Shown: positions 10,562-20,830 of the stretch, piece by piece
How positions within the stretch are numbered: position 1 is the first letter of the stretch
How the letters are laid out: every line of letters begins with the position of its first letter
Source of the DNA: Bursaphelenchus xylophilus
Lineage: Eukaryota > Nematoda > Chromadorea > Rhabditida > Aphelenchoididae
Direction: 5' to 3'
Assembly: GCA_904066235.2 (NCBI GenBank)
Contig: CAJFCV020000004.1
Span: forward strand, 9,610,001 to 9,674,000
DNA length: 64,000 bases
Notes under the pieces: model-generated
Databases searched by the model: none
Told to the model about the DNA's origin: nothing
Seen by the model: the letters and a program-made list of their open reading frames with translations, nothing else
Program-made: the position numbers and the translations under genes

Positions 10562-13500
10562 ATGGCGATGGGAACACAAAGCTGCGTTTTTCTCGCTCTT
10601 CTATGCCGTAAGTCAAGTTCGTCTCCGATGTAGAGTCAACATCTTTTCAGTAGTCGCGCACGGAAGTGAATGTCCAACGCCGGAAGGAAACGTTTGCGAC
10701 TTGAACGTGTACAAATGCTGTGACCTTCGGTTCCGCGAGCATATAGGAATCTCACCCAGCACTTGCCGTAGGTTACGAAACAATTCTCATCATTCGCTTA
10801 GCTGGTGAAACCATCGACGAACCGCAATGCATTCAGCAGGCACTGAACCTCGGTTTATATGGCTACGGCCGTGAAGGGGTGAACAAAGTTTGCGAGTAAG
10901 TCGGCAGCGGTTTTGTGAAATGACTAGCTTTAGCACCACGTATAACGTTTTGATCCGGGTTGTTCGTAAAACTGTTGAAAGCAATGTTTTTTCAGCGCCT
11001 ACAACGAGTTCCGCTCCTGTCTTGGAAGCAGTTTGCGTTCATGCACTACCGCCTACTATCATCTCAAAAATGGACATCCGATCTGGCGCTCAAAGGGACT
11101 TCAAGCCCTGTACAGCGGCATGAATTTCATCTGCGGTCCCGGCTTAGAGAGTATGTAAAAATATAAGGGAAGTGCTTCAAATGCGACCCTTAGATTTTGA
11201 TGAAAATTGGCTTAACTTTGGAATAATTTTTTCTTTATATTATAATTGCAAAATTTTTGCGAGAATCCTAACTCGCGCTTTGCAGCAAACAACCGAGATT
11301 TTTAGATCAAAAATTGGCAAAAATGCGGTACTTTTTGTTGAATTTCGACCCGTAAAGTTTCGCACATATACTCCCCGCCAAAAGTTTTGACCCCCCTTCT
11401 AACTCGGCCCAAAGTGTACCAATTTGGACCAAATTTGGTACGTAGTTTACTGACAACCTAGTAGTAAAAAATATCATAGTAGGACAAACCAATTAGCTAT
11501 ATTTCAAAATCCAGGGACAATTTTCAAAAATCACCTCGAAAAAACGGGACAAAAGTTTTGACCCCCCTGCAAAAAATTAAATATCGCCAGCGGATGTAGC
11601 CCGAACCTTTTACAATCGATGCCCCATACCTGAATACAAATTAATAAATGCTTTTTCGTTGAATGCTTTGTTGCATTTGAGGGTGCAACGCGTTAAACTG
11701 ATTTTGATGTAGAGCTGCCCAAAATGGTAAAAATCTTGTACTGGCGCTTTCCAAAAGTTTCAAATTATGTTCACATCATGTGATTTTGACGTGTTATAAC
11801 CTGCATTAATCTTTTCCTTTCGAAAAAAGTCCATGATGGCCTAGCGGTATCGATTCGGCCGATATCCAGTTGTCATGGTCAGCCTTGGTGAGCCATTTTC
11901 TCTTTGACTAAAGGTCTAGATAGGGTCGCTAGGTCCTCAATCTAATCCTGATACTCCTATTTACTCTCAGCATAGACAAAGGTTTCGATTTGACACATTT
12001 TGGAATGGGTTTCATTCACCTCAATCTTAAGTTTGCCGTTACTGTAGATGCCCCCGAGTACGATGCCATCCCCACCGCCCATTTGGCGTTCCATACGTCT
12101 CAAATGAGTATGGCGGGTGCTGTAGCGTCCTAAATTACCTGGCCCATCAAGTAAAAACCGTTTTTGGTCGCAAAAAATCCATTTGAAAAAAGCGGGTTTT
12201 TCTTTAAGGTGCAGATCGGTAAAGTTGCATCTACAAACCATTTGGGATCGTGTCAGCGGGGGTTTATTCTTGTTCTGAGAGTAGACACAAGTCTCAGGAT
12301 TAGATTGAGGACCTAGCGACCCTATCTAGACCTTTAGTCAAAGAGAAAATGGCTCACCAAGGCTGACCATGACAACTGGATATCGACCGAATCGATACCG
12401 CTAGGCCATCATGGACTTTTTTCGAAAGGAAAAGATTAATGCAGGTTATAACACGTCAAAATCACATGATGTGAACATAATTTGAAACTTTTGGAAAGCG
12501 CCAGTACAAGATTTTTACCATTTTGGGCAGCTCTACATCAAAATCAGTTTAACGCGTTGCATCCTCAAATGCAACGAAGCATTCAACGAAAAAGCATTTA
12601 TTAATTTGTATTTAGGTATGGGGCATCGATTGTAAAAGGTTCGGGCTACATCCGCTGGCGATATTTAATTTTTTTACAGGGGGGTCAAAACTTTTGTCCC
12701 GTTTTTTCGAGGTGATTTTTGAAAATTGTCCCTGGATTTTGAAATACAGCTCAATGGTTTGTCCTACTATGATATTTTTTACTACTAGGTTGTCAGTAAA
12801 CTACGTATCAAATTTGGTCCAAATTGGTACACTTTGGGCCGAGTTAGAAGGGGGGTCAAAACTTTTGGCGGGGAGTATAACATATTTCTACAAGAGAGGG
12901 TATTTTTGGGATGCTTCTTTTTGTTGACCTAAAAATGCTACCAAAAAAAACAAATTGTCCCCTTGCAGCTCTTTTGGTCAACGACCGTTGTGTGACAGAA
13001 GCTTACCGGGAACACGTGTCTGACCTGCACCATTGCACCCAAACATTCGAAAACAACGTTCGAAAAGACCATCCGCATGCCTGCACGTGAGTTGACATAC
13101 TCTCTTACAGTGGGGGAGCCTTATCCAGTGGCAAAAAAAGTAGCATTTTGCATCCGGGAAGTATCAAAAATGTGGCAAAATGTTTCCCTCTCCAAGTGAA
13201 AAAAATCCGATTTCGAAAGCGTGCGCGCTCTTTTTGTGAGGGAAAGGGCGCGCCCTTCAAAACGAAATTTTTTTTTCACTTGGAGGGGGAGGCATTTTGC
13301 CACATTTCTGATACTTCCCGGATACAAAATGGTCGTTTTTTGCCACCCACTGGATCAGGTTCTCCACTGTATTTCAAAAAATCCTCTTCAATTTGAACAG
13401 CTAACATTTATAGCTACGAGCGAGAGCTGACTGGATGCTATGAGCTGGTTTATCGGCGTGCTTGCAACGCCGAAGTAGCGTGGTGGTCTTGCGAACATCA

Positions 13501-13606
13501 GCGCAGCTATGCAAGCGGTTTCCTTCCTCAATGTGATGCTCCGTGCACCAGCCACCAGGGCCGCGGAGGACGACTCACCGCCGCGTTAAACACCACCGCC
13601 TTTTAA
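10562..13606 (+). CDS. Secreted Cys-rich protein, DUF19/T20D4.11-like
   Basis: Six exons in phase: 10562-10607, 10651-10767, 10802-10895, 10996-11150, 12969-13086, 13414-13606, giving 240 residues. Residues 1-20 are a signal peptide (CVFLALLCLVAHG). The mature part has many cysteines in spaced pairs (VCDLNVYKCC, FRSCLGSSLRSC, RCVTEAYREH...HHC, GCYELVYRRAC) in a helical context, resembling the nematode-specific T20D4.11-like domain; its biochemical role is unknown. Intron 10768-10801 is only 34 bp. Intron 11151-12968 holds palindrome P2 nested in a MITE, and intron 13087-13413 holds hairpin B3. AATAAA lies at 13647-13652. It is the third secreted-protein gene in a row on this strand. The gene model is firm; the family name is less so. 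Confidence 0.82.
11165..11366. repeat. Family A MITE, left part of interrupted copy A5
   Basis: Begins aagggaagtgcttcaaatgcg and follows family A up to aagtttcgcaca, where palindrome P2 begins. About 35 bp more of family A (atttctacaagagagggta) resume right after P2 at about 12880-12912, after which the copy is truncated. Confidence 0.7.
11369..12877. mobile_element. Palindromic element P2, diverged relative of P1
   Basis: Arms 11369 to about 11970 and about 12275 to 12877 are near-perfect reverse complements; TA flanks both ends (11367-11368, 12878-12879). Ends read TACTCCCCGCCAAAAGTTTT. A second copy of the terminal motif lies inside each arm (left: 11544-11567, acgggacaaaagttttgacc). The loop shares long similarity with the P1 core, for example aaaatccatttgaaaaa and aaagttgcatct, and the arms share gatgtagagctgcccaaa-type blocks with P1. 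No coding frame is recognised. Confidence 0.9.
13108..13369. repeat. Family B hairpin MITE, copy B3
   Basis: TA-flanked inverted repeat in intron 5 of the DUF19-like gene. Arms carry gtggcaaaatgtttccctctcc and its mirror. Confidence 0.88.
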
Positions 13607-13646
13607 TCTGTTCAATATTTGAGGACACAAGAACTAACATTTATCT

Positions 13647-13652
13647 AATAAA
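13647..13652 (+). terminator. Poly(A) signal AATAAA of the DUF19-like gene
   Basis: AATAAA 41 bp after the stop codon at 13604-13606. The convergent transporter gene stops at 13717, so the two 3' ends face each other at about 110 bp. Confidence 0.65.
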
Positions 13653-13716
13653 TATACTTTTTCAACGATCAAGACTACAAAAAAACCGATCATCACCGTT
13701 GTCTTAATGCACAGGC

Positions 13717-16700
13717 TTAATGCGTTTGCGTTGCAAACACCGAGAAGTCGGGCTTCGAGCAAACAATGTCGCTGTTTCGAGTAATGTTTTGCCAATGTCC
13801 GCAACAGTTCACCGAGCCGACACCTCCGGCTTTGTCCGCCCCAAAGATGGGCTGCAAATAGCATGGGACAACGAACTGAGCGCTCGACAAAGAATAAATG
13901 GCAGAGCAAGTGGTGGCGAGCCCAAAGAAGGCGCCAACAACAATAATAGCGCAACAAATGAAGCGGGTCTTGGGGTCGTTGTTGGCCAGAACTCTGAAGG
14001 AATTATATTTTTAGTTTAACAGCTGATATGTAGATGGCATTCGTTCTTCTCGTTGGAGAAGCACTCCAAGTTCGACGCCCAGATTTTGATGCAACTTGGC
14101 ATAAGTTGAGATAAATTTTTTGTAAGACATACACGTAATATGCAATATTTTCAACTTGCATTTTTCAGAAACGACCGAAATTTTTGGGCCGATCGTTGGA
14201 AATATAGTGGGGGACCTGATCCAGTGGCAAAAAAGTATCATTTTGCATCCGGGAAGTATCAAAAATGTGGCAAAATATCCTCCCTCTCCAAGTGAAAAAA
14301 ACCCCGATTTCAAAAGCGCGCCCTTCAAAACAAAGTATTTGCATTTGGAGAGGGAAGCATTTTGCCGCATTTTTGATCCTCCCCGGGTGCAAAATGGTAC
14401 GTGTTTTGCCACTGGTGTTTGCTACATGTGACAATTTTTTACGAATTTCCACGTAAAAAACTTGAGCGTTTAATTTAGAAGTCTTCCCTTGCCAGTAGAA
14501 TAGACCCTACCAGTGCCGAACTTACTCCTTAAAACTGAGATCTTCGGGCTGAGAAACTCCCTTTTCGGACGAATTTCCTGCGGCATTTAGTCGGAGGAAA
14601 AACAGACATGGGAATATTAGTCCCGTCATTGTCATTGTGCTTCCACCAACAAGGTCGAGCAGTGGTCCAAAGTTTGGAACAGATTCGGCGACAAACACCA
14701 CCGCCAGCATTGTTAAAGTGCGAACCGAAATCCGCTTAAGCCCGAACTCTGCAAAGTGCAAAACATTGGGAGAACTTTGATTATTATTGTAAAAAATAAA
14801 AAATAACATACCATGAGGCACCTTGAAAATGTCCTCAATCTCCTGATTCAGCGGGTTCAGCACAATGGTCAGGGTGAGTATGCAATGAATCGTGATGAGA
14901 ATGTTGACAGTTTGCTGGATCCAGTCGATCTGCAGACTGTTGATCACGGAATGCTTCATGGAGTCGCCGTATGTGAGGTAGCCGACAAACGAGACCGGCG
15001 CGTACATGAATGAAGTCACTAAAAAAGGCAAAATTTTTCGTCAATTTCTTAACTTTATAACAAAAGGAGGTAAAACCTTATTCTGGCCACGACTTATAAC
15101 TTTGCGGAAACTGGTCAGAATTAGTCCCAATTTGGCGTGCAGGCTCAATTCATCGTTGTCAATGCCCGGACAGCGGATTTAGTTAATGAGGGACCTTCTT
15201 TTTTACGTACCATCTTACCTTTCAAAAACGGCTGCAGCCTGCGATTTTACACTTTATACGATGAAACATGTCCGGAACTAAACTTATTGCCTCCGTCTAG
15301 AACTAAATGAGCCGTCATAGCATTAGTAGGTACCCCTAAAACTATAGAGCTACTATAGTAATTTAGTACCAACTAGGTCGAAACCTTTTTTCCTAACTTT
15401 AGTTCCTAAGCTTGGGCGCAGTTCGCAGAGTACCTTTGCTGTGGCCAGAATAAGGAACTTTTTCCCAAAAGGATTTGAATCCCGTATGGCAATGAGCTCA
15501 ACGACAACTCACGTAGAAATGCCGTCACAACACTCTTGGGGAAGTCGCTTGGTCTCTTCATGTCATGCTGGATGGTTGGGAAGGCGGCATGGCCACAATA
15601 ACTGAACATATAAGTACCTATGGCCAAAAAATAGTTGGTTGGAACCATCGGCGGCAGCTCTCTGTGCGGGCTGCAGGTTCCAAAGTCCAGAATCCCGCCA
15701 AGAGTGATTAGAACGGCCGACACGGCCGACGTGAACATTCCAACCACAACGGCCGCCCAGAAGTCTTGCGGAGACTTCAGAAAAGTGCACGGCAGGAAAC
15801 AGGCGGCAACAATTAAAACAACGTAACAATAACTAATCTCGGACTTGACGTGGATGAGGATCAGATCACGAATGTTCTTGGCGGAGAGTAGAAGGTACAC
15901 CACAGCGATACCGAACTGTGTCGTGTCGATACAGAAGGAAACGGCAGATCTAAAATAAGCCGTACAAAAGTGTCATCCCTTTTTCTGCGGTGAGTGAAAT
16001 GGTATAAGCTACAACTCAACGTACTTCCATTTTTTGCCCAACGCCCTCCTCGCGATTTCCGGATACGGCTTTCGGCAATGTTTTCGATATTTTGGATATC
16101 GATCCAACAGCATGTTCCAGCATTTCCCCAAAATATGGGCAGTGTACATTGTGACAGCACACATGAATAGAATCAATCCAATGCTAACATATAGATCTGA
16201 AAATTGAACACGATTCTAATGAATATCTTGCATACAGCTGAAGGTGGAAGTACTCAGAGTCTGTTATATATAATTACATACAATTCAAGGCCGTTATTTG
16301 GTTGTTACATTTAAAAAATCAAAAAATCAACCCTTTCGTGATTTACAGGGGAAGTATTCCAAATGCGGCGCTCAGATTTCCTTTAGATTTTGCACATCCG
16401 TCGGGTGTGGACTAAATATAAATTCCTGAAAGTTTTAGCTCGCGCTTTGCGGGCGCCGCCGAGATATCGAATGATTTTTGCCGCCGAGAGTACGCTAAAC
16501 GTGGAGAGCGGTCAGAGAGAAAAACACTTTTTGGCCATAACTTTGGCAGTTTCGTGCGGAAAAAGTTGATTTTTTGTAGAAACATTATCTTTACGGTAGA
16601 AATAGGCATGAAACCTTTCGTGCCAAAATTCGGCAAAAAGTCCTAAATTTTGGCCGGCTTTCGATCTAAAAATCTTAGTTGTTTCTGCAAAGCGCGAGCT

Positions 16701-17033
16701 AGGATTCTCACATATATCTTAGAAAAAATTATTCTAAATTTGTGCCAAGTTTCATCAAAATCTGAGCGTCGGACTTGAGGTACTTCCTCTGTTAGTAAAA
16801 TTTATCCGCTTACTCGTTTGAACGGTAGCAACTGGCAGTGTTACGAGCCCACCTCCAACCATATCGCCCAATATAAACAGCGCCGTGATGAACCATCCCA
16901 GTCCACTGGGTGTGTAGTGCTCCTCGCAGCCGGAGTCGGTCGAATCCGCGGAGTTTCGTTTCGTACCATTGAAGCCGTTTTCGCTTGAAACTGTCGCGCC
17001 TTTGCCGTACGGTCGTATGCTCTCCATTCGCAT
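13717..17033 (-). CDS. Amino-acid transporter, AAAP/SLC36-like family
   Basis: Multi-pass membrane amino-acid transporter (Pfam Aa_trans). Six exons in phase on the minus strand: 17033-16814, 16196-16025, 15949-15513, 15018-14812, 14748-14526, 13993-13717, giving 511 residues. Exon 1 has a polar N-terminus, then WFITALFILGDMVGGGLVTLP, the first-helix signature of the family. Later hydrophobic segments include VVLIVAACFLPCTFL, VGMFTSAVSAVLITLGG, NYFLAIGTYMFSYCGHAAFP, FMYAPVSFVGYLTYG, TVNILITIHCILTLTIVL and, in the last exon, FICCAIIVVGAFFGLATTC. The start codon directly follows a TTTTAG, which could be a spliced-leader acceptor (inference). Introns hold MITEs A6, A7, B4 and C1. The substrate cannot be read from sequence; nematode homologues are a group of uncharacterised transporters. 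Confidence 0.92.
14050..14203. repeat. Family A MITE, left fragment A6
   Basis: Degenerate left part of family A (gaagcactccaagttcgacg, cagattttgatgcaacttgg) in the last intron of the transporter, ending where hairpin B4 begins. Confidence 0.55.
14205..14415. repeat. Family B hairpin MITE, copy B4
   Basis: Left end is tagtgggggacctgatccag. The mirrored arm ends early at tgccactgg, so the right terminus is truncated. It lies in the last intron of the transporter gene. Confidence 0.8.
15072..15458. repeat. Family C MITE, copy C1
   Basis: Ends are ccttattctggccac and gtggccagaataagg. The interior shares cttataactttgcgg, caggctcaattcatcgttgt and cctaagcttgggcgcagttc with 30793-31176 and, inverted, with 31768-32166. 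It lies in intron 3 of the transporter gene. Confidence 0.85.
16346..16791. repeat. Family A MITE, complete copy A7
   Basis: Termini CAGGGGAAGTATTCC and its mirror ending CTTCCTCTG, flanked by TTA on both sides. It lies in intron 1 of the transporter gene. Confidence 0.88.
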
Positions 17034-18487
17034 CTAAAACTATCGTGCATGAAATCGTGGGGCAAAAAAATTGGCGATTAATGAAAAGACGGCCACCAGA
17101 AACAAGGACATGGCAGAAAAGGCCACAACAATGCGCTAGAGACTGATCAAAACGCAGAAAACGGTCGGATGAAAAGATGGCCGTCCCTTGGAGATCACTG
17201 ACTTCCGTCCCCCCCGCAACCACCACGTGATTTCACATAAGAGAAAAGTCAAAAAAAGGGAGATTTTGAAAGGACAATAAAGACATTTCGACGACGATGA
17301 TTGTTTACTTCGGATTTGAAGAGAAAATCGAATCGAAAAGCAAAAAGATACAAGATTTTTGTTTTGCATTGGTCTTCAAGTGATGGGAAAACTGGTCGTC
17401 GAATTTTGAAAAAAAAACTAAACCTTTGGCCTTACGAATACTGTGAAAGAAATCTAAGAGAAACTACAACAAAATAAACATTACATGCCTCGGTATACGA
17501 GCGCAATAAAGGCAAAAGAAAGGTCACAATCTACGAATTTATTTTTTAAAAATCGCTCTTCTTGTTACTTTTTAAACTTGTGATTCAAACAGTTTCACTG
17601 ACACCGAAAATTAAAAAGTTCAAGGCCCCAGTTAAAGAGCAATCCATATTCAAATCCTCTGCTGAGACTGGTTGGCGTGTAGGATCGAGCTCTTCCACAA
17701 CTTTTTCCACGCTGTGGAAAGGGTTAAAAAACGCAAAACACAAATTTATTGGGATTGCGAAAGCCATTGATCAATCCGCTTGACAGTGGAAACGCAGGTT
17801 AAAAAATTATGCCGTGAACATAAAAAAAACAGTCTCTTATCCGGACGCATACTCTCCGTTGCAGAAAATGAGACTCAATTGATCGGGTATGACTGATATG
17901 CCCGTGTTATTTACTTTACTCTGGCGTTCCCTTACCGAGAAAGGTCATAAAACACGGTCGCCAAATTGGCTTCCAAAAAATCACCTTTGGAAGAAAATCA
18001 ATCCAAAAACAATGATTTTCTTCGAACTGAATGCCCCCGCGGTTGAGCATACAACATTGTGAATCCCCACAATCTTCTTAATGATCCAGTAAACTTGCTG
18101 TATCCGAACAACAATAACAAACAGGCGTTTAGAAAAGAGTAAATAAATTCAAATCCATTTATATATATATATTTATAATACTACATTACACGTGATTGCA
18201 TAATATCGACAAATTGGGAGTTTTTTGTTTTTTTATAATGGATCAAAACGTAACACGCGCTATGTTCTAACTAGAATTTCGAGTAAGAATTTTGAGTACG
18301 ATGAAGGGAATTAATGAATGGTTTATCCGCTGAAGGCGTATCAAAGGCATTTAAGCTGAAGGCATATCAAAGACGTTTCGCTACAGTCCTTACCGTTATC
18401 TGGTTATCTCCACAAAGAGATATAGGAACTAGGACGATTGGGGGAACCAAAAAGTATTATTTTTCCTTGATACAATTGTCGAAGTTA

Positions 18488-18915
18488 GGATAATCGATGA
18501 GTGCTGATGACATTCATTTTCTTGATAGTAACTTTTTTCCTTAAGTAGTACTGTAAATTTGCAGTTTTTTTGATTTTCTTCATTAATAAGGGGTTTTCGA
18601 TGGTGCAGCTTTCAAACAGGAAAAATGAATAACTTTTCGACATCAGGAAGGTCGAGACAAGACTTGGTTGCCGGGCCAAAACAAAATTGAGACGGGCCGG
18701 GCCGTGCCGACCTGCTTGGGGCCGCAGGCCGGGCCGCAGTTTTCGGCCCGGGCCGGCCCGAGAGCCATGTCTAGTCGACCCTCCCCCCCCCCCCCCCAAA
18801 AAAGAACATTTGTAAAAAAATGCAAAAAATTACTTCTTTACAGTACTACTTAAGGGAAGAAGTAAAGATCTTAAAAATTAATGTCGTTTTCGAAATCAGC
18901 ACCCTCGATTATGAT
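18488..18915. repeat. Family D inverted-repeat element, copy D1
   Basis: The left arm (gagtgctgatgacattcatt, ccttaagtagtactgtaaa) is mirrored on the right (ttacagtactacttaaggga, aatcagcaccctcgattat). The second copy is at 36817-37130. The loop is expanded by a GC-rich insert. Confidence 0.75.
18668..18795. repeat. GC-rich insert with C homopolymer inside D1
   Basis: About 110 bp built from GGGCCGGGCC and GGCCCGGGCC units followed by a run of some 15 cytosines, in an otherwise AT-rich neighbourhood. Family D copy D2 lacks it, so it was probably inserted into D1. Confidence 0.6.
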
Positions 18916-19879
18916 AAATATACGAGAATTGAGCGATTTGAAAGTCATTCTAACTTGGCGAATACACAATTTACACGATAATATACAAAAAAAACGTTGA
19001 GAAAATTGGCAAAGCAAAAGCAATTTTTCTTACAATTTTTTGAAAGGAACGGGACACCTTAGCCCAAGACCTAAACATGCAGCTCAAACTTGTGCAGCTT
19101 CTTAACGGAAATTTAACTCGTACAAAAGAACACTCGAGATTACAGCCAGCATGTGGAATATTTCGGAAGAATGGCTTTTTTGTCTGAACACCGGGTACAA
19201 CAATTAAAATTTCTGTGTCATTGTTAACGCCTCAGCAGTCCAGAGCGCCCATAGCATACGCTCGATAAAACAAATAATATAACATCCGTGAAAATCGTTT
19301 CCAGAGCCCCGAACGCGCAGTACAAAAGACTACTGTTCTTATGGTCGGTTGTACGACGCAAGCTGAAAGTCGAAGAGGAAACAGGATAATCATATTATGA
19401 TTGATGGAATACTGAACTCCCTGATAACGCCAACAAAGACATTTGTTAAGTGATAAGGCTTTGAGTTGAATTTCGTTGCCAATCGGTTGTTTTTGTTGAG
19501 AAAATATAAAGCATATGCAAGTTTTTTTTTAAAAAAGTTTTTTTAATTGCTGCAGCTTCTTTGACGTTTTGTTTCATAACAAAGATGTATGATGTCACTG
19601 ACAAGGATGCCAAGTTTATCAGATGGCTTCTGCAACAAAAAGATTGTCTTAGTATTACTTGCTTTTAGACTGCTTGCAATGTGGACTGTCGCATCAAAAA
19701 AACAGCGAAAACTTGGTTTTGCAATTTTTTAATAATCTAACAGCTTGACGGCTTTTTTACTGGGAATTTGACAGTATTTGGCACAATTGCAATATTTCTT
19801 TTCTAGACTTGTTGTTAGCTCTTTCAAAGTTTTTCATTTTTTTGGAAGCTGTAGCGGGCAGCTTCTCATCTCAGATTTA

Positions 19880-19980
19880 CAGGGGAAGTGCTCCAACTGA
19901 CACGTTCAGATTTTCTTTAAATTTTGCACACACGTCGGGAATAGAGTATCCAGGGTTGAAAGCATTTGAAACAAAAGTTT
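19880..19980. repeat. Family A MITE, left fragment A8
   Basis: Starts CAGGGGAAGTGCTCC after TTA and follows family A for about 100 bp (ttctttaaattttgcacaca, cgtcggga), then breaks off. Confidence 0.7.
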
Positions 19981-20469
19981 CAGTCACAGGTAAAACCTGT
20001 AAGTTGTTGGCCAACTAATACCATCTTGCGTCATCCTTGTTCACTTGAACTTTTGCCGGCAATAGAGGTCTTGAAGTCATCTGTGTGCTTTGTGTCACCG
20101 AATAGCCCCCAATCTTTTTAATTCATTTCATTTGATGTAAAGCTGAACACTGTTTTTGTTCCTTGCTCATGCCTCTATGAATCAATTTTTGTCGGCGATG
20201 CAGTGCGAACCAGGAATCCTTCTGGTTGTCCATAATATTGATTGAGAAGACCGGGAGAGCCGAGAGAAACGACAAGTTCAAGAGTGCCAGGGGAATGACG
20301 ACACTTGCAGTGGGACCGCAGAATTTGAGAGGCACTGGGCCGGGATCTCGACGAAACAGAGACACAACGCCAGCAGAAGGTCCTACGGGTCGAAAAGAGA
20401 AAAGCAGAAACAAAACGAGATGGAGAGAGAAAATGAAAAATTGTCGCAACTCTCACAAGGCAGCCGAGA

Positions 20470-20830
20470 GGGCCGTCTGTGCGCTGGTGGGAAGCCCGGG
20501 TCTCTTTTCGTTTCCTTCAGCCCCACTTTTTTCGCTTTTCCCTTGTCAGTCCCCCCTGCTTCACCAAAAGCTTTCCCCTACAGCCGCCCCCCTTCCCGTC
20601 GCCATTTTTTTTTCAGATCCCAGACTTTCCGTCTCCCAATTTTGCTTCTCGCCCGACGTCCCCGGCCCTCATGACCTGCCCCCCATTTCGTTCGTCCTCA
20701 TAGCCCCCGTACTTTCTTCTTCGATTACTTCTACGGCTTTTGAAAACGGAGGGAATTCGTTTTTTTTTCGTCGCCTTTCGTTTATTCGGGGTCTTTTTTT
20801 GTCCGCCGTCCAAGTGTTGGCTTATTTGGG
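20470..20830. other. Pyrimidine-rich tract on the plus strand
   Basis: About 350 bp dominated by C and T (for example tttcgcttttcccttgtcag, ccgccccccttcccgtcgcc). Long open frames across it look like composition effects. No gene is supported; it may be an unusual regulatory or structural tract. Confidence 0.45.
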
